Below, piece by piece: positions 9,917 to 18,732 of a stretch of DNA of 64,000 nucleotides (the stretch's first letter is position 1; every line of letters starts with the position of its first letter). This stretch comes from Cycas panzhihuaensis (taxonomy: Eukaryota > Cycadophyta): positions 147,443,741 through 147,507,740 of the forward strand of contig CM041465.1 in NCBI GenBank assembly GCA_023213395.1, written 5' to 3'. Both the position numbers and the translations under genes were made by a program. Below the pieces are notes generated by a model that worked only from the letters and a program-made list of their open reading frames with translations, had not been told where the DNA came from and did no database searches.

Positions 9917-10897
9917 TTACGCCTTTGTGAGTTTCTGACTTGCGAAGTATATCGGATAGTCCATCTTGTCATCACTAGGTTGGGCCAATACGCATCCAAT
10001 AGCGTATTGTGAAGCATCCACATGTACATGGAAGGTTTTCTTCCAATCAGGAAATCGTAGTATGGGTGCTGATATGATGGCTCGTTTTAATGCTTCGAAT
10101 GCTTGCTGTTGTTCTTCCATCCATTCCCATTCAAAATTCTTTTTTAACAATTCCTCCAGGGGTACCGATATGTATGCATATCCCCTGATGAATTTTCTAT
10201 AATATCTGGTTAAACCCAAGAAACATTTCAATTGTCTCCTCGTGAGTGGTGTAGGAAAGTGTAAAATTGCAGATACTTTGGCTTGATCTGTCAGCAATCC
10301 CTCCTTGCTGATGATGTGTCCCAATAGATTTCCGAAGGGTACCAAAAAGGTACATTTCTCTGGGTTTAAACACAACTTATTCTCTCGACATGTCTGTAAC
10401 ATTTCCCTCAAGCTTTCCATATGATCTTTCATCAATCTGTATAACATCCAATCGTCTAAGAATACTTCCACTCTTTTCCCAATAAATTTCCGAAATATGT
10501 TGATCATGATCCTTTGGAATGTGGCCGGTGCATTCATAAGACCGAATGGCATTACTTTGTAGGTGTAAGTTCCCCATTCTGTCATGAATGTGGTCTTTGC
10601 TTGGTCCTCTGGGGCAATCTGCACTTGATTGTACCCACTAAATCCATGGGTGAAGGAATATATCTCATTTCCTTCCACCGCTTCCAAAATGTCATTTGTA
10701 AATGGTAACGGAAAGGGATCCTTCTTCGGTACCTTATTCGGTTGTCTGTAATCCACATAGACACGTATTTTCCCATTCTTTTTGGGAACTACTACTATAG
10801 GGCTCACCCAGTCACTGTAGTCAATCTCGTAGATGTATCCTGCTTCCAGCATCTTATCTAACTCTGCTTTCACTTTTTCTTTATACCTAGGATTCAT
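9917..10897 (-). pseudogene. Element III reverse transcriptase and tether
   Basis: The 326-residue frame holds the RT core: SPIVVVPKKNGKIRVYVDYR, the motif-A region SFTHGFSGYNQ, VMPFGLMNAPATFQR, and FLDDWMLY with its Asp pair. The tether (FPTPLTRRQLKCFLG) and the first RNase H motif (HVHVDASQYAIG) follow. The catalytic Asp of motif A, normally in a DGFSGYNQ context, is His here, which should abolish polymerisation. The upstream linker frame ends at 10894 with a 4-base overlap, and a related copy at 32.8 kb reads through this point, so the break is a lesion rather than a natural frameshift. Confidence 0.85.
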
Positions 10898-11640
10898 GCG
10901 GTATGGTCATTTGCTTCCTTTGGTTTTGCTTCCTCTACCAAATCAATGTGATGCATTCCTATCTCTAGGGGAATACCTTTTAGGTCTTTATATGACCACG
11001 CGAATATGTCACGGAACTCCTCGAACAATTGCTGAGCCTTCGCTACTGTTTGATTATCCCAATAGTTTCTGATTCGTATCAGTTTGGGATCCTCTTCTTT
11101 CTTGACATTAATTTCCATAGTTTTTAATTTGGTTACTTCGATATCCTCCTTGTTTCCGGTTTTGTGCCTAGGGGTATCTTCTATTTTTCTTTCCCTAATG
11201 TTAACTTCCGTAAATTCTGCAGGGTAATTCAGGATTTCTTCTTCCTCACCATATGCTGATTCTTCTTCCTCCTTATTTATAATTCCTTGTTCTAAATCCA
11301 TGCTCATTCTTCTAATATTCTTCAAGATTCTATCTATATTTTTGTCTTTTGATGCATGCATAAAAGTTTTTATAAAGGATTCCTTCAAATTTCCCCAAGT
11401 CACATCCAGGCTTTGTTCCCTTGCCAAGAACCAATCCTTTGCTACCTGTCCTAGAGTGTGATAAAAATAGTTATGCCAGATTTTCTTGGGTATACTTAGG
11501 GATGTCCACTTTTGTTTACATTTCTGTAGGTGTTTGCTAGGGTTTTGGCCTACATGGAATAACAGAATGTCTAAATGTTTGGGATGGTCGAATCGAAGTC
11601 TAAACGTTGCTTGTAACTCCTTCCAATTTTGGAGAGTGGC
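10894..11640 (-). pseudogene. Element III second gag-like segment and protease-RT linker
   Basis: One frame without a clear ATG is open from about 11640. It begins LQNWKELQATFRLRFDHPKH and includes KIWHNYFYHTLGQVAKDWFL and LDVTWGNLKESFIKTF, the pattern of a retrotransposon Gag capsid domain (a WY/WF block, then W..L...F). An acidic linker (EEEESAYGEEEEILNYP) follows, then the standard pre-RT motif FAWSYKDLKGIPLEIGMHH. A normal gag exists at 13204-15053, so this is a second one placed after the protease. It may be a duplication, a recombination join between two elements, or an insertion. The gag call rests on pattern only. Confidence 0.5.
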
Positions 11641-11809
11641 CTGGTGGGCTAAGTAAGGTAAGTACTAGGTCTTTTTGCCACTGATTTTTATCCTAATTTC
11701 CATGCTCCATCCAGTATTCAATGCAGCGAGTTAAATGAGTAGTCCCATATAACTGTTTTCCATAGAAATGCTTGACATGATTCCTAATATAAGTTTCAAA
11801 GTTCGTTTC

Positions 11810-12505
11810 CTATGGGATAATTACCCTATTGCCTAGACCAGAGTCTCTAAAAGTATTTACCGCCGATTCTCCTTCCATTCCCTTGGTTTTGGCGCCAATC
11901 GTTGGAAGGGACCAATTGTTGGGTGGGTATACCTCTAAAGAAGATGAGGAAGGAATGTTACTTGCTTCCCCGGGTTGTAATAAAGGGGGGAATAGGGAAT
12001 CTACCTTAGGACCCACGCCTGAGGTAGAAAGGAGGTTAAGATTACTACTAGCTACTATAGGACTATGAAAAATACTAAGTCTACTAGGGGGGTTTTGGTC
12101 TAGGTTTACGTTATCCACTAAGCTATCATTAGTCATTATATATTCGAAAGAACCTGAATTAGCATTAATGTTTCCAATTACACATGTAGACAATAAGTTA
12201 CATCTATGAGAGGAATAATTTACTTCATAGGTGTCTTGCAACCAATAATCCACAAATCTCATTCCATTTTCGTCGTCTGAAGAGTTATATATTTCCCCAA
12301 AATAAGTTGGTTCGGCTTCTTGATAATCGATTAGCTTGGTAAGCTCCTCAGTCGTATGGTAAAGATTCTCTTCATCGTGGAAAGAGGCTATTGTTTCACT
12401 TACAACAGTCGTACTGGATCCTTCATCCGGTATCATCTCAATGGAGTTTCTTCCTAACATTGGTAATAGCACTTTGTTTGCATCATCTGATAAAGTGAAG
12501 GTCAC
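11810..12505 (-). pseudogene. Unrecognised 231-codon ORF between protease and RT in element III
   Basis: I do not recognise this frame. It is Ser, Asn and Asp rich and low in complexity, with no zinc finger or catalytic motif. Its end runs toward the gag-like segment at 11.4-11.8 kb in another frame, so it could be the N-terminal, poorly conserved part of that second gag. It is separated from the protease frame only by a stop near 12510, so it may instead be a spacer of the pol polyprotein. Confidence 0.35.
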
Positions 12506-12511
12506 ATTCTT

Positions 12512-12900
12512 CTAGTTTTGGAGACACTGGGTCTTGTATAGCCAGGGCCTCCCCAATAATGCTAGATAGGGTGTTGCACCCTTTTCTGTTTCTACGATTG
12601 TAAAGTCAAATTTTACGACGATCCCTGCTACATCCATTTTAATTCGTTGGCCAATTTCAACGAATATGTTGCTGCCTCCAGTTTTGGGCTTCCTAATTTC
12701 CGTCATGTCGAAGTAGGTAGTACATTTACGGCTGTGCCCCCATTGACAATCACTTTCGGGAATGTTTCTCCCAATACCATCATGGTCACCATGGGATCTA
12801 TGTCGAATAATGGCATCACTTTCTTTAAACTCTTGGTGATTCCTCGTTGTACTATCCCTCCTTTAATCCAATCAATTACTTGGCATAGAGGAATAGTTAA
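12512..12900 (-). pseudogene. Element III aspartic protease
   Basis: Reading frames here give VIVNGGTAVNVLPTS, matching the active-site block of Tat-type proteases, where Asp stands before GGSAVNVLP. After a stop near 12706 they give a C-terminal block ending LALLGRPWLY, the usual LGRPWL signature. The protease cuts the Gag-Pol polyprotein. The catalytic Asp is Asn in this copy (one G-to-A change on the coding strand), and a stop lies shortly after the active site, so it is inactive. Confidence 0.7.
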
Positions 12901-13176
12901 TCACAACTGCTTTACCAGATTTTCCATCAGCAACAACATTCTTGGAATGTCTTCGGCTGGTAATCCTTTGAATAGTTCCTCCATCTGTACCATTTGAGGT
13001 TGTATTTTCGGCTCTTCTAGTACCTTATCTTTCTCCTTTTGCTTATTCTTTCTTACATATACATATTTAGTTTCTGGCTTCCCCATTGGTAATGCACTCT
13101 CTTCTTGAGTTAAGTCTTCTAACACTTGTTTCGCTTGTTTAAATCGATTTGTTTCTGTTTGTGGATTCAGATACAC
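12901..13176 (-). pseudogene. Element III gag-protease spacer
   Basis: The 91-residue frame (YLNPQTETNRFKQ at the start, PRMLLLMENLVKQL at the end) lies between the last zinc knuckle and the protease and is charged throughout. It has no domain I can name. It is probably the continuation of gag into pro; the stop after SKTVKL at 13204 separates it from gag. Confidence 0.5.
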
Positions 13177-13203
13177 TTCGTCTTCTTTCTCCTTTCGTTT
13201 CTT

Positions 13204-14240
13204 TTAGAGTTTTACAGTTTTACTCTCTGGTATGATTGTCATGAGATTGGTAGCTTTAGCTTTTCCCTTACAATCTTCTGTTTTGTGCTCACTTGGTCCA
13301 TAGTTGTTACATACGAATGGTTTTTGTTCGTATTCCCGTTTGGTTGGGCATTCAGATTTCCAATGCCCGAATTGTAAGCATATGAGACATCTTCCCATTG
13401 GTTGTTTCTTCCTCGAGGGGTCCTGTGTACTCCTCGTTGTATATATATTTCGAGGTGAGTTGCCTCCCCTTCCCCTACCTCGTCCTCTGTATGATTTTCC
13501 TCTTGGGTTGTAGAAACAATCTTTTGTCATATGCATATCCACATCGCATATGTGGCAGCATTTGTCCCTTTGGTGCAATGCACTATTCTTTGGATTGAGT
13601 TCACATTCTTTAGTCGTGTGTGAACTTTCTTCACAGATGTGGCACCATTTTTCCACTCTGCCTTCGTGATCATTTTTCTTCTTTGTTGCTTCCTCTTCTC
13701 TGATATTTCTTATTTTTAGTCTTGCCACTTCCTTTCTTAGGGCTTCTAATTCTGATTCCTCTTCTGCTACTCCCACCTGGCAGAAGGGTCGATTATACTG
13801 GTGTTGTTTGATTTCCTTGATCTCTTCTTGTAATCTCAATAGGAGGGAGTCATTTCCTCCAGCCTGCGCATCCATCTCCATCTCAAAGTCAAGTGCTAAA
13901 TCTTGGGCATTCTTAAATGACTTTAGTGGATGTGCATGCATCATAGCTCTCAGTTTCTCATTCAGTCCTCTGACAAAATAATTTTTCATATTATGGTGCA
14001 TTCTGGTTTCATTGATCATACTGGCCACAATGATTTTCATCCTACTGATATAAGTTAATACTGATTCTCCGGGCCTTTGTTTAATTTCCCTAAGGGCAAT
14101 TTCCACCGCTTCATTGCTTCAAAATTTTTGAAATCTTTCCTCGAAGGATTTCTTTATTTTTGCCCATGAATCTTTCTTATCCAACTCTTTGTACCAGGCC
14201 AATGGTACTCCCCTTAATGTCTGTAGATCGGCTTTTATCT
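13204..14240 (-). pseudogene. Element III Gag capsid and four zinc knuckles
   Basis: The capsid part reads LRGVPLAWYKELDKKDSW, then SFEERFQKF, an in-frame TGA at 14119-14121, and EIALREIKQRPGESVLTYI. Downstream are four CCHC-type knuckles: CHICEESSHTTKEC, CHICDVDMHMTKDC, CLICLQFGHWKSEC, and a fourth in which the second Cys is Tyr (CNNYGPSEHKTEDC). An RGRGRGRGG stretch lies between the second and third. Gag builds the particle and binds the element RNA. Four knuckles is more than the one or two usual in gypsy elements. A frame change near 14240 separates it from the N-terminal ORF. Confidence 0.8.
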
Positions 14241-15053
14241 CGTCTTAAATGCTGTAATCTTCTTCACGTCGATCAGATTTTGCAAGAGATATACATGTTC
14301 GGCTGCATCTGAAGTGTCGTTGAAAATCAACTTCCCAAAATCTCTGTAATCATCTATCCTAGGAGATTGTACCGGTGTCCCACCTAGTGGTGATTCTTCC
14401 CCTTTCTCCTCCTCACTGGATTCTATCTCCTTCCCTTCACTCTTCTCTTTTGGAGATGTGCTTGGAGTGCTTACTGCAATATTATCTTTCCCAAATAATG
14501 GGTTCTTAAATGGGGTTTTAAGATGTATAGGTTCTAACACACCTGGCACTTGTATTGTTAACGGTGTCACCGTTATGTATGATTGATCAGACCCCCTGTC
14601 TGATGGATCCTCAAAAAGCTGCCTTGTTAGCTTGTTTTCCCAATATGCCGAGGGGCCTTCCTCCACCTTCTTCTCACTATCACTTAGGTCCTTTAGAGTG
14701 TCTTCCACAGGTATACTTTCCTCTTTTGTTAAAGTGTCTTTATGTTCTTTATCCACCTTTGGTGTTTCTTCATATTCTGGGCTAAACAGGTCATCCTTGA
14801 TTGGGGCTGGTGTTAGTACCATTTGTTCGCCATTGTTTGCCTCTCCTTGTTCTTGAGGTGTCTGGGCTCCACTTGCCTCAGATTCTTCAACGGACTGTCC
14901 TTTAGTCTCGTTATTCTGCGAACTTAATGTCCTTGCCCTTCTCAGTTTTGACTCTTTTGACCATCGTAATGCCCTATGTTTGCTTGTTTCTTTCCCTTTA
15001 GGTGAAGTATCCTTTTGTGGATCTTCCACCTTTGAAGGCCTTTTAGGTGGCAT
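14235..15053 (-). CDS. Element III Gag N-terminal region
   Basis: The 272-residue frame starts MPPKRPSKVEDPQKD, about 120 bp inside the primer site, which is the normal place for a gag start. It is hydrophilic, rich in Glu, Lys, Ser and Pro, and probably disordered. Near its end, DTSDAAEHVYLLQNLIDVKK leads into the capsid domain, whose continuation is in another frame from about 14240. No alternative upstream ATG in this frame is evident before the primer site. Confidence 0.65.
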   Translation of the reverse strand: MPPKRPSKVEDPQKDTSPKGKETSKHRALRWSKESKLRRARTLSSQNNETKGQSVEESEASGAQTPQEQGEANNGEQMVLTPAPIKDDLFSPEYEETPKVDKEHKDTLTKEESIPVEDTLKDLSDSEKKVEEGPSAYWENKLTRQLFEDPSDRGSDQSYITVTPLTIQVPGVLEPIHLKTPFKNPLFGKDNIAVSTPSTSPKEKSEGKEIESSEEEKGEESPLGGTPVQSPRIDDYRDFGKLIFNDTSDAAEHVYLLQNLIDVKKITAFKTR

Positions 15054-15174
15054 TGGAAGGTCCCCTGGCTTTCGAAGGCTTAGTTACGGCCTACCATCAC
15101 GACGACAGCCAGGGTCCTCTGTCCTTTACACATTCCTCCTTTTGAAACTCCTGGGCCCTATCCCTCCTCAATGG

Positions 15175-15192
15175 ACGTAGGCAACAGAACCA
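15175..15192 (-). promoter_or_regulatory. Probable primer-binding site of element III, not Met-tRNA type
   Basis: On the minus strand the sequence just inside the 5' LTR reads TGGTTCTGTTGCCTACG. It does not match the initiator-Met site. It shares TGG and GTTGCC with the Asp-tRNA site used by Athila/Tat elements, with changes between. This agrees with the Tat/Athila assignment, but it is a weak match. Confidence 0.45.
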
Positions 15193-15193
15193 A

Positions 15194-16066
15194 TGTTGAC
15201 TTATAGATTTCACACCCCTTATGAGATCAATACACTTGTCAAGGTTACACAGGTTATAGTCTAGTTTAGGACATAATCAACATCATCATCCACATAGTTC
15301 ACAGTTTATTAACATTTCCACATGATTACTGACAATGGCTGCAGTAGTACAAAGATTAGCACATATTCCACATTCAATCTTTGCAAACACAGAGAACCCA
15401 CAATTTCCACACAACTCTTATTTTATTAAGCAATAAGTTCTTTTACACAAGGTGCTAGAATGCATTCCCTGTGCATTCTAGCCTCATACATTCACTCTAT
15501 CACATGCGTACCCAGAGGTACCCATCAAAATACACGGCTTAGGCTGTTGTCATGCGTACTGGTCTCAGTACCAATGCGTACTGGAATACTTGGCTCTCAC
15601 CCTTGAGAGTATACCATAGGATTGAATCACTCGGCTCTCACCCTAACCGAATGGTCCTTGGGAAGCCTCATAAATATGCTCCTTTGGTGTCCTTTGGCTG
15701 AAGGGTTATGACTATCTATCATAACCGTACCTTTTCAGTCAAGCGTACCTCTTCCTAACCATTGGTTAGTTCCCTTAATTGACTGTTTTATCAGTGCGTG
15801 CGTGCATGCGTCGTCGGCGTCATCGAACTTCCCTACATCTAGTTTTCTTGTGCGTACCATTTATGTTTGCTTGCGTTCTGTCTAGAGGTACGTATCTGTG
15901 TTGTGTACCTTTACCAGGTACGCACCTATCATACATACCCAGAATGCTGTACTCTTCACTTCTTACTGCATGCGTACCTTTGTACAGTCCGTACCTGCAC
16001 AATCCAAGGATACCCAGCCTCTCTCTGGTCTACCCATAGCCCAGCGTGTCACAATATGCTCCAACA
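15194..16066 (-). repeat. Element III right (5') LTR
   Basis: This is the partner of 5545-6429. It has the same TG and CA ends and is followed at 16067 by the target duplication CAAAT. It carries the same dense GTAC motifs between about 15505 and 16000. As the 5' LTR it would hold the promoter, but I cannot place a TATA box with confidence. Confidence 0.9.
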
Positions 16067-16071
16067 CAAAT

Positions 16072-16309
16072 ACATATTTATAACTTTACACTAAGTCTAA
16101 ACATAGGAGGTAGTTCAACAACTCCCATGATTTTTGGTGTGCTCAAACTACCTCATTAATAGTTGATCATCTTTGACTTCTAGAACCTTTGACTAAGAAT
16201 CTTCTCTCACTAGAATATTCTCATCAAGAATATTCTATGTGAGCAATTATTCTAATGAAATGAAATGAACTTAAATGGACATGTAATGAGAATGTACATG
16301 ATTCCAACA
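16072..16309 (-). repeat. Element II right (5') LTR, piece after element III
   Basis: This resumes the LTR sequence interrupted at 5544. It matches 2012-2249 of the left LTR (ACATATTTATAACTTTACAC onward) and ends ATTCCAACA. GATAT follows at 16310-16314. Confidence 0.85.
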
Positions 16310-16314
16310 GATAT

Positions 16315-16600
16315 CATGATAGAAAATTACATAAGTGCTTAGATACGATGTTAAAAATATTATATGAGAATTTATGAATCCATGATAAAGAAAGATGAAA
16401 TATGCACCAATGTATAATACAACAAAAATGGGAAGAATGGTCAATTTTCAAGTATTGTATTAGACAAGGAACATATTGATAGATACAATCCACCTCATAG
16501 AGGTCTAATAAAATAGGAAAACCTCCAACATAATGTATGCGAATACATGAAAATATGAGTTCTAACACACATTTTAATAATGCTCACAGATTAAGAATCT
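16315..16600 (-). mobile_element. Element I 5' LTR, right piece
   Basis: This should continue the LTR begun at 1856. Its layout (AAGATGAAATATGCAC, then CAAGTATTGTATTAGACAAG) resembles the LTR at 41665-42181 (AAGATGAAATATGCAC, then CAAGTATTACATTAGATAAG). The two therefore appear to be distant members of one LTR family. The outer end is not defined because no second copy is present. Confidence 0.45.
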
Positions 16601-16716
16601 TCAAAAGTGTGCACCTCTTTAAGATATGTATGCATTATATTTGAGGGATAACTAATTTAATAATTACAATAATGGTGGGTTGATCATAAATATTATTCTC
16701 CTACAAGCGCACTTAG

Positions 16717-17056
16717 TTCATCACCTCTCATGCTAAAGGTAAAGGTGGTGTAACCATTTTGACTAGGACATTCCTTTGTGATAAGATCATGATGTTTAAT
16801 TCTAACTTTGAGAATAGGTGTGCCTGGATATTGTTGAGAATTGAAGATATGTTGTTAGGGATTACCGACATCTATGCCCCTAATCTCTTGATTGAGTTGA
16901 AGACCCTCCGAAATTGGCTTGGTAGTGAACTTCTTAAGGCATCATAGATTTTGTTCGAGGACTTCGACTTGATTGAATCTCCCACAAATAAAGTTGGTGT
17001 TAGGCCATTCAAATGGAATCAAGAAGAAAATACTATGTGGTTGCATGTTACATCCC
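16717..17056 (+). pseudogene. LINE (non-LTR retrotransposon) endonuclease fragment
   Basis: The frame reads HAKGKGGVTILTRTF, then CAWILLRIEDMLLGITDIYAP, then, past a stop, LFEDFDLIE and VGVRPFKWNQ. This is the order seen in plant LINE ORF2 endonucleases (GG.AIL, AW..VEI, IYAPN, GDFN, P.FKW). The GDFN active-site motif is EDFD here. The endonuclease nicks target DNA for target-primed reverse transcription. Only about 110 codons survive, with one stop. No LINE RT is seen nearby. Confidence 0.7.
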
Positions 17057-17060
17057 ACAA

Positions 17061-17900
17061 GAATGGATAATGTTAAACTCTTATATTAACAAACTTACTT
17101 ACTAAATAATATCCAAACTTTACAAATTATAGTTGCCAAATCCACAAGTTCATAGATAACAACTCCTCTCCATTCAATATCCTATATTGCATAATAAATG
17201 TGCTTTCAAGAGAGAAGAGATTAAAATGAAGACAATGAAAGAAAATCTTGATGAGAGTATTTAACGGTGAACAAGTAGGTAACTAAATACGAAAGAGAGC
17301 CAAGCAATATCACCATTGTGGGCAAAAATAATATTGCTTCCACCATAAACTACCTCTCATCCAAACTGTAGCTAGAGGTTAGTGCATCCTATTAACCATC
17401 TCACCTTGTTAGAATCAAATTTCATAAGTGGATCTACTTGACACATTATCTCCATTGTTAGGCTTGCCTGGACATATAAGTGTTGACCAACAATGCTACA
17501 TGTAGCATCTTTCACAATAGGGCTACATGGAACAATAGCCTTGTTACATGCAGTAGTTATCACAAATGGGCTACAAATAGTAGCCCCCTCTAGGTGGAAT
17601 CCCTGGGCTTGCGTTGGTGTAGCTGTCCTTATAAGATCATCTATAGAAGCAAACATTAAAAAACTCATATTGAACAATTTCCTTCCATCCCTATTCACTT
17701 CTCTTTAAATATTACATGAAATGACAGCATGAAAGGAAATGAACTAAAAGGTCATTAGTGAGGTTAGGGTCACAAGTCACCCTTGATGGTTGTATAAATA
17801 CCCCTTTCATAAGTGATGACTTCCTCCACTAGGCATAGTCTCTTTGAAATGCCTAAGTCCAATGTTATAATAGTAGTACATGGTCCTGCTCATGATTACA
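17061..17900. other. No recognisable gene
   Basis: The longest frame (minus strand, 17372-17698, 108 codons) has no motif I know. The right part, from about 17760, contains GTATAAATACC. It may be part of the 3' LTR of the gypsy tail at 17940-18370, since it lies just downstream of that coding end on the minus strand. Confidence 0.4.
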
Positions 17901-17939
17901 ATAACAGTACATAAACTTTATTGCTGTGTTACAATATTC

Positions 17940-18370
17940 TCTCCTTGGGGAGATCATTGCCCTTAATGATTCATCTACAACAAATCATTTAGCTTTATAA
18001 AGGCCTAAGATTCCCAAGTAGCCTCTTCAATTGGTTGATCTGTCCATTGTATCAAGTACTCAATAATTTCTCTATTTCATAGCCTTTGAGACCGAATATT
18101 TAAAATCCTTTGTGATTCATGCACTATAGGATCAACAACTTGGACATCTATGATCATGGAAATCTAGTTGTCAAAACATGGTAAAGCCTTCTTTAACCAA
18201 CTAACATGGAAAATTGGGTGTACCTTCACATGTGATGGCAATTTCAAATGATAAGCCATATCACCAACCTTTTGCAACACCTTGAATGGTCTACAATACT
18301 ATGGAGATAACTTGGAACACTTCCTTGTGGACAAGGAATTGCTCCTTGGTTTTACTTGGAGGAAAACTTG
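17940..18370 (-). pseudogene. Gypsy integrase C-terminus with chromodomain (fragment)
   Basis: The minus strand reads FKVLQKVGDMAYHLKLPSH and HPIFHVSWLKKALP, the GPY/F-type integrase tail. A chromodomain-like block, EIIEYLIQWTDQPIEEATWE, follows. The chromodomain is thought to steer insertion toward particular chromatin. Several stops are present. The N-terminal part of the element is missing; the coding sense ends where the copia LTR begins near 18445, so the copia probably inserted into it or a deletion joined them. Confidence 0.75.
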
Positions 18371-18444
18371 TTCAGCAATTTTAATGTTTGATTAATGTTT
18401 ATTTATGCCTCATAACTTAGATTATAACCCTTCCCTTAAAATTT

Positions 18445-18720
18445 TGTTTAATATTAGACATTAGAATTATTTAATTATTATATGAGTAATGAGTCATCGG
18501 GGGTTACAACTCTCACATCATATATGCCACCTAGTTAGGGTTTAGATTCTTTTCAAAATTTGTATTTATGCACATACAATGCACTATTGAAATTTAATGA
18601 GAGATGATTTTATTTTGAGATTGTATCATTAATATGAATGTAATTTTCATGTTATTTTGATAATGAATCTTGTAAAATTAGGTCTTCATTCCAGTTACAT
18701 TTAGTGTTTAATACCTTACA
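18445..18720 (+). repeat. Copia-type 5' LTR (single copy)
   Basis: The sequence runs from a TG at 18445 to ACA at 18720, directly followed by a primer site. It has the AT-rich make-up and late TTGTAAAATTAGG region common in copia LTRs. The left boundary is uncertain because no second copy exists in the window. Confidence 0.5.
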
Positions 18721-18732
18721 TGGTATCAAAGC
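18721..18732 (+). promoter_or_regulatory. Copia primer-binding site
   Basis: TGGTATCAAAGC matches the initiator-Met tRNA site in eleven of twelve bases and abuts the LTR end. It places the internal region to the right, on the plus strand. Confidence 0.75.

Larger units (their letters stand above)
5545..16066 (-). mobile_element. Element III: 10.5-kb Tat/Athila-type Ty3/gypsy retrotransposon
   Basis: The paired LTRs of 885 and 873 bp start TGTTGACTTATAG and end GCTCCAACA. A 5-bp target duplication CAAAT flanks the element (5540-5544 and 16067-16071). Domain order on the minus strand is gag with zinc knuckles, protease, a second gag-like segment, RT, RNase H, integrase, a non-coding block with a tandem array, then a post-integrase ORF pair. 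RT and integrase style (FAWSYKDLKG linker, FLDDWMLY) and an ORF after integrase fit the non-chromodomain Tat/Athila side of plant gypsy elements. Stops, frame breaks and altered catalytic residues show it is dead. Confidence 0.85.
1883..16309 (-). mobile_element. Element II: short non-autonomous LTR retrotransposon, host of element III
   Basis: Two LTRs of about 370 bp (1883-2249, and 5416-5544 continuing at 16072-16309) begin TGTAGGAATGAG and end with TTCCAACA. A 5-bp target duplication GATAT flanks the whole (1878-1882 and 16310-16314). A perfect initiator-Met primer site abuts the right LTR at 5404-5415 on the minus strand, fixing minus orientation. With the nested element III removed, the element is about 3.9 kb. 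It has no gag, protease, RT or integrase that I can find, only a GC-rich 121-codon ORF and AT-rich degenerate repeats. This is the form of a LARD-like non-autonomous element that would need enzymes from another element. Confidence 0.8.

Noticed and set aside
12647-12997. Plus-strand 116-codon frame
   Set aside because: It is the complement of the element III protease region, which explains the openness.
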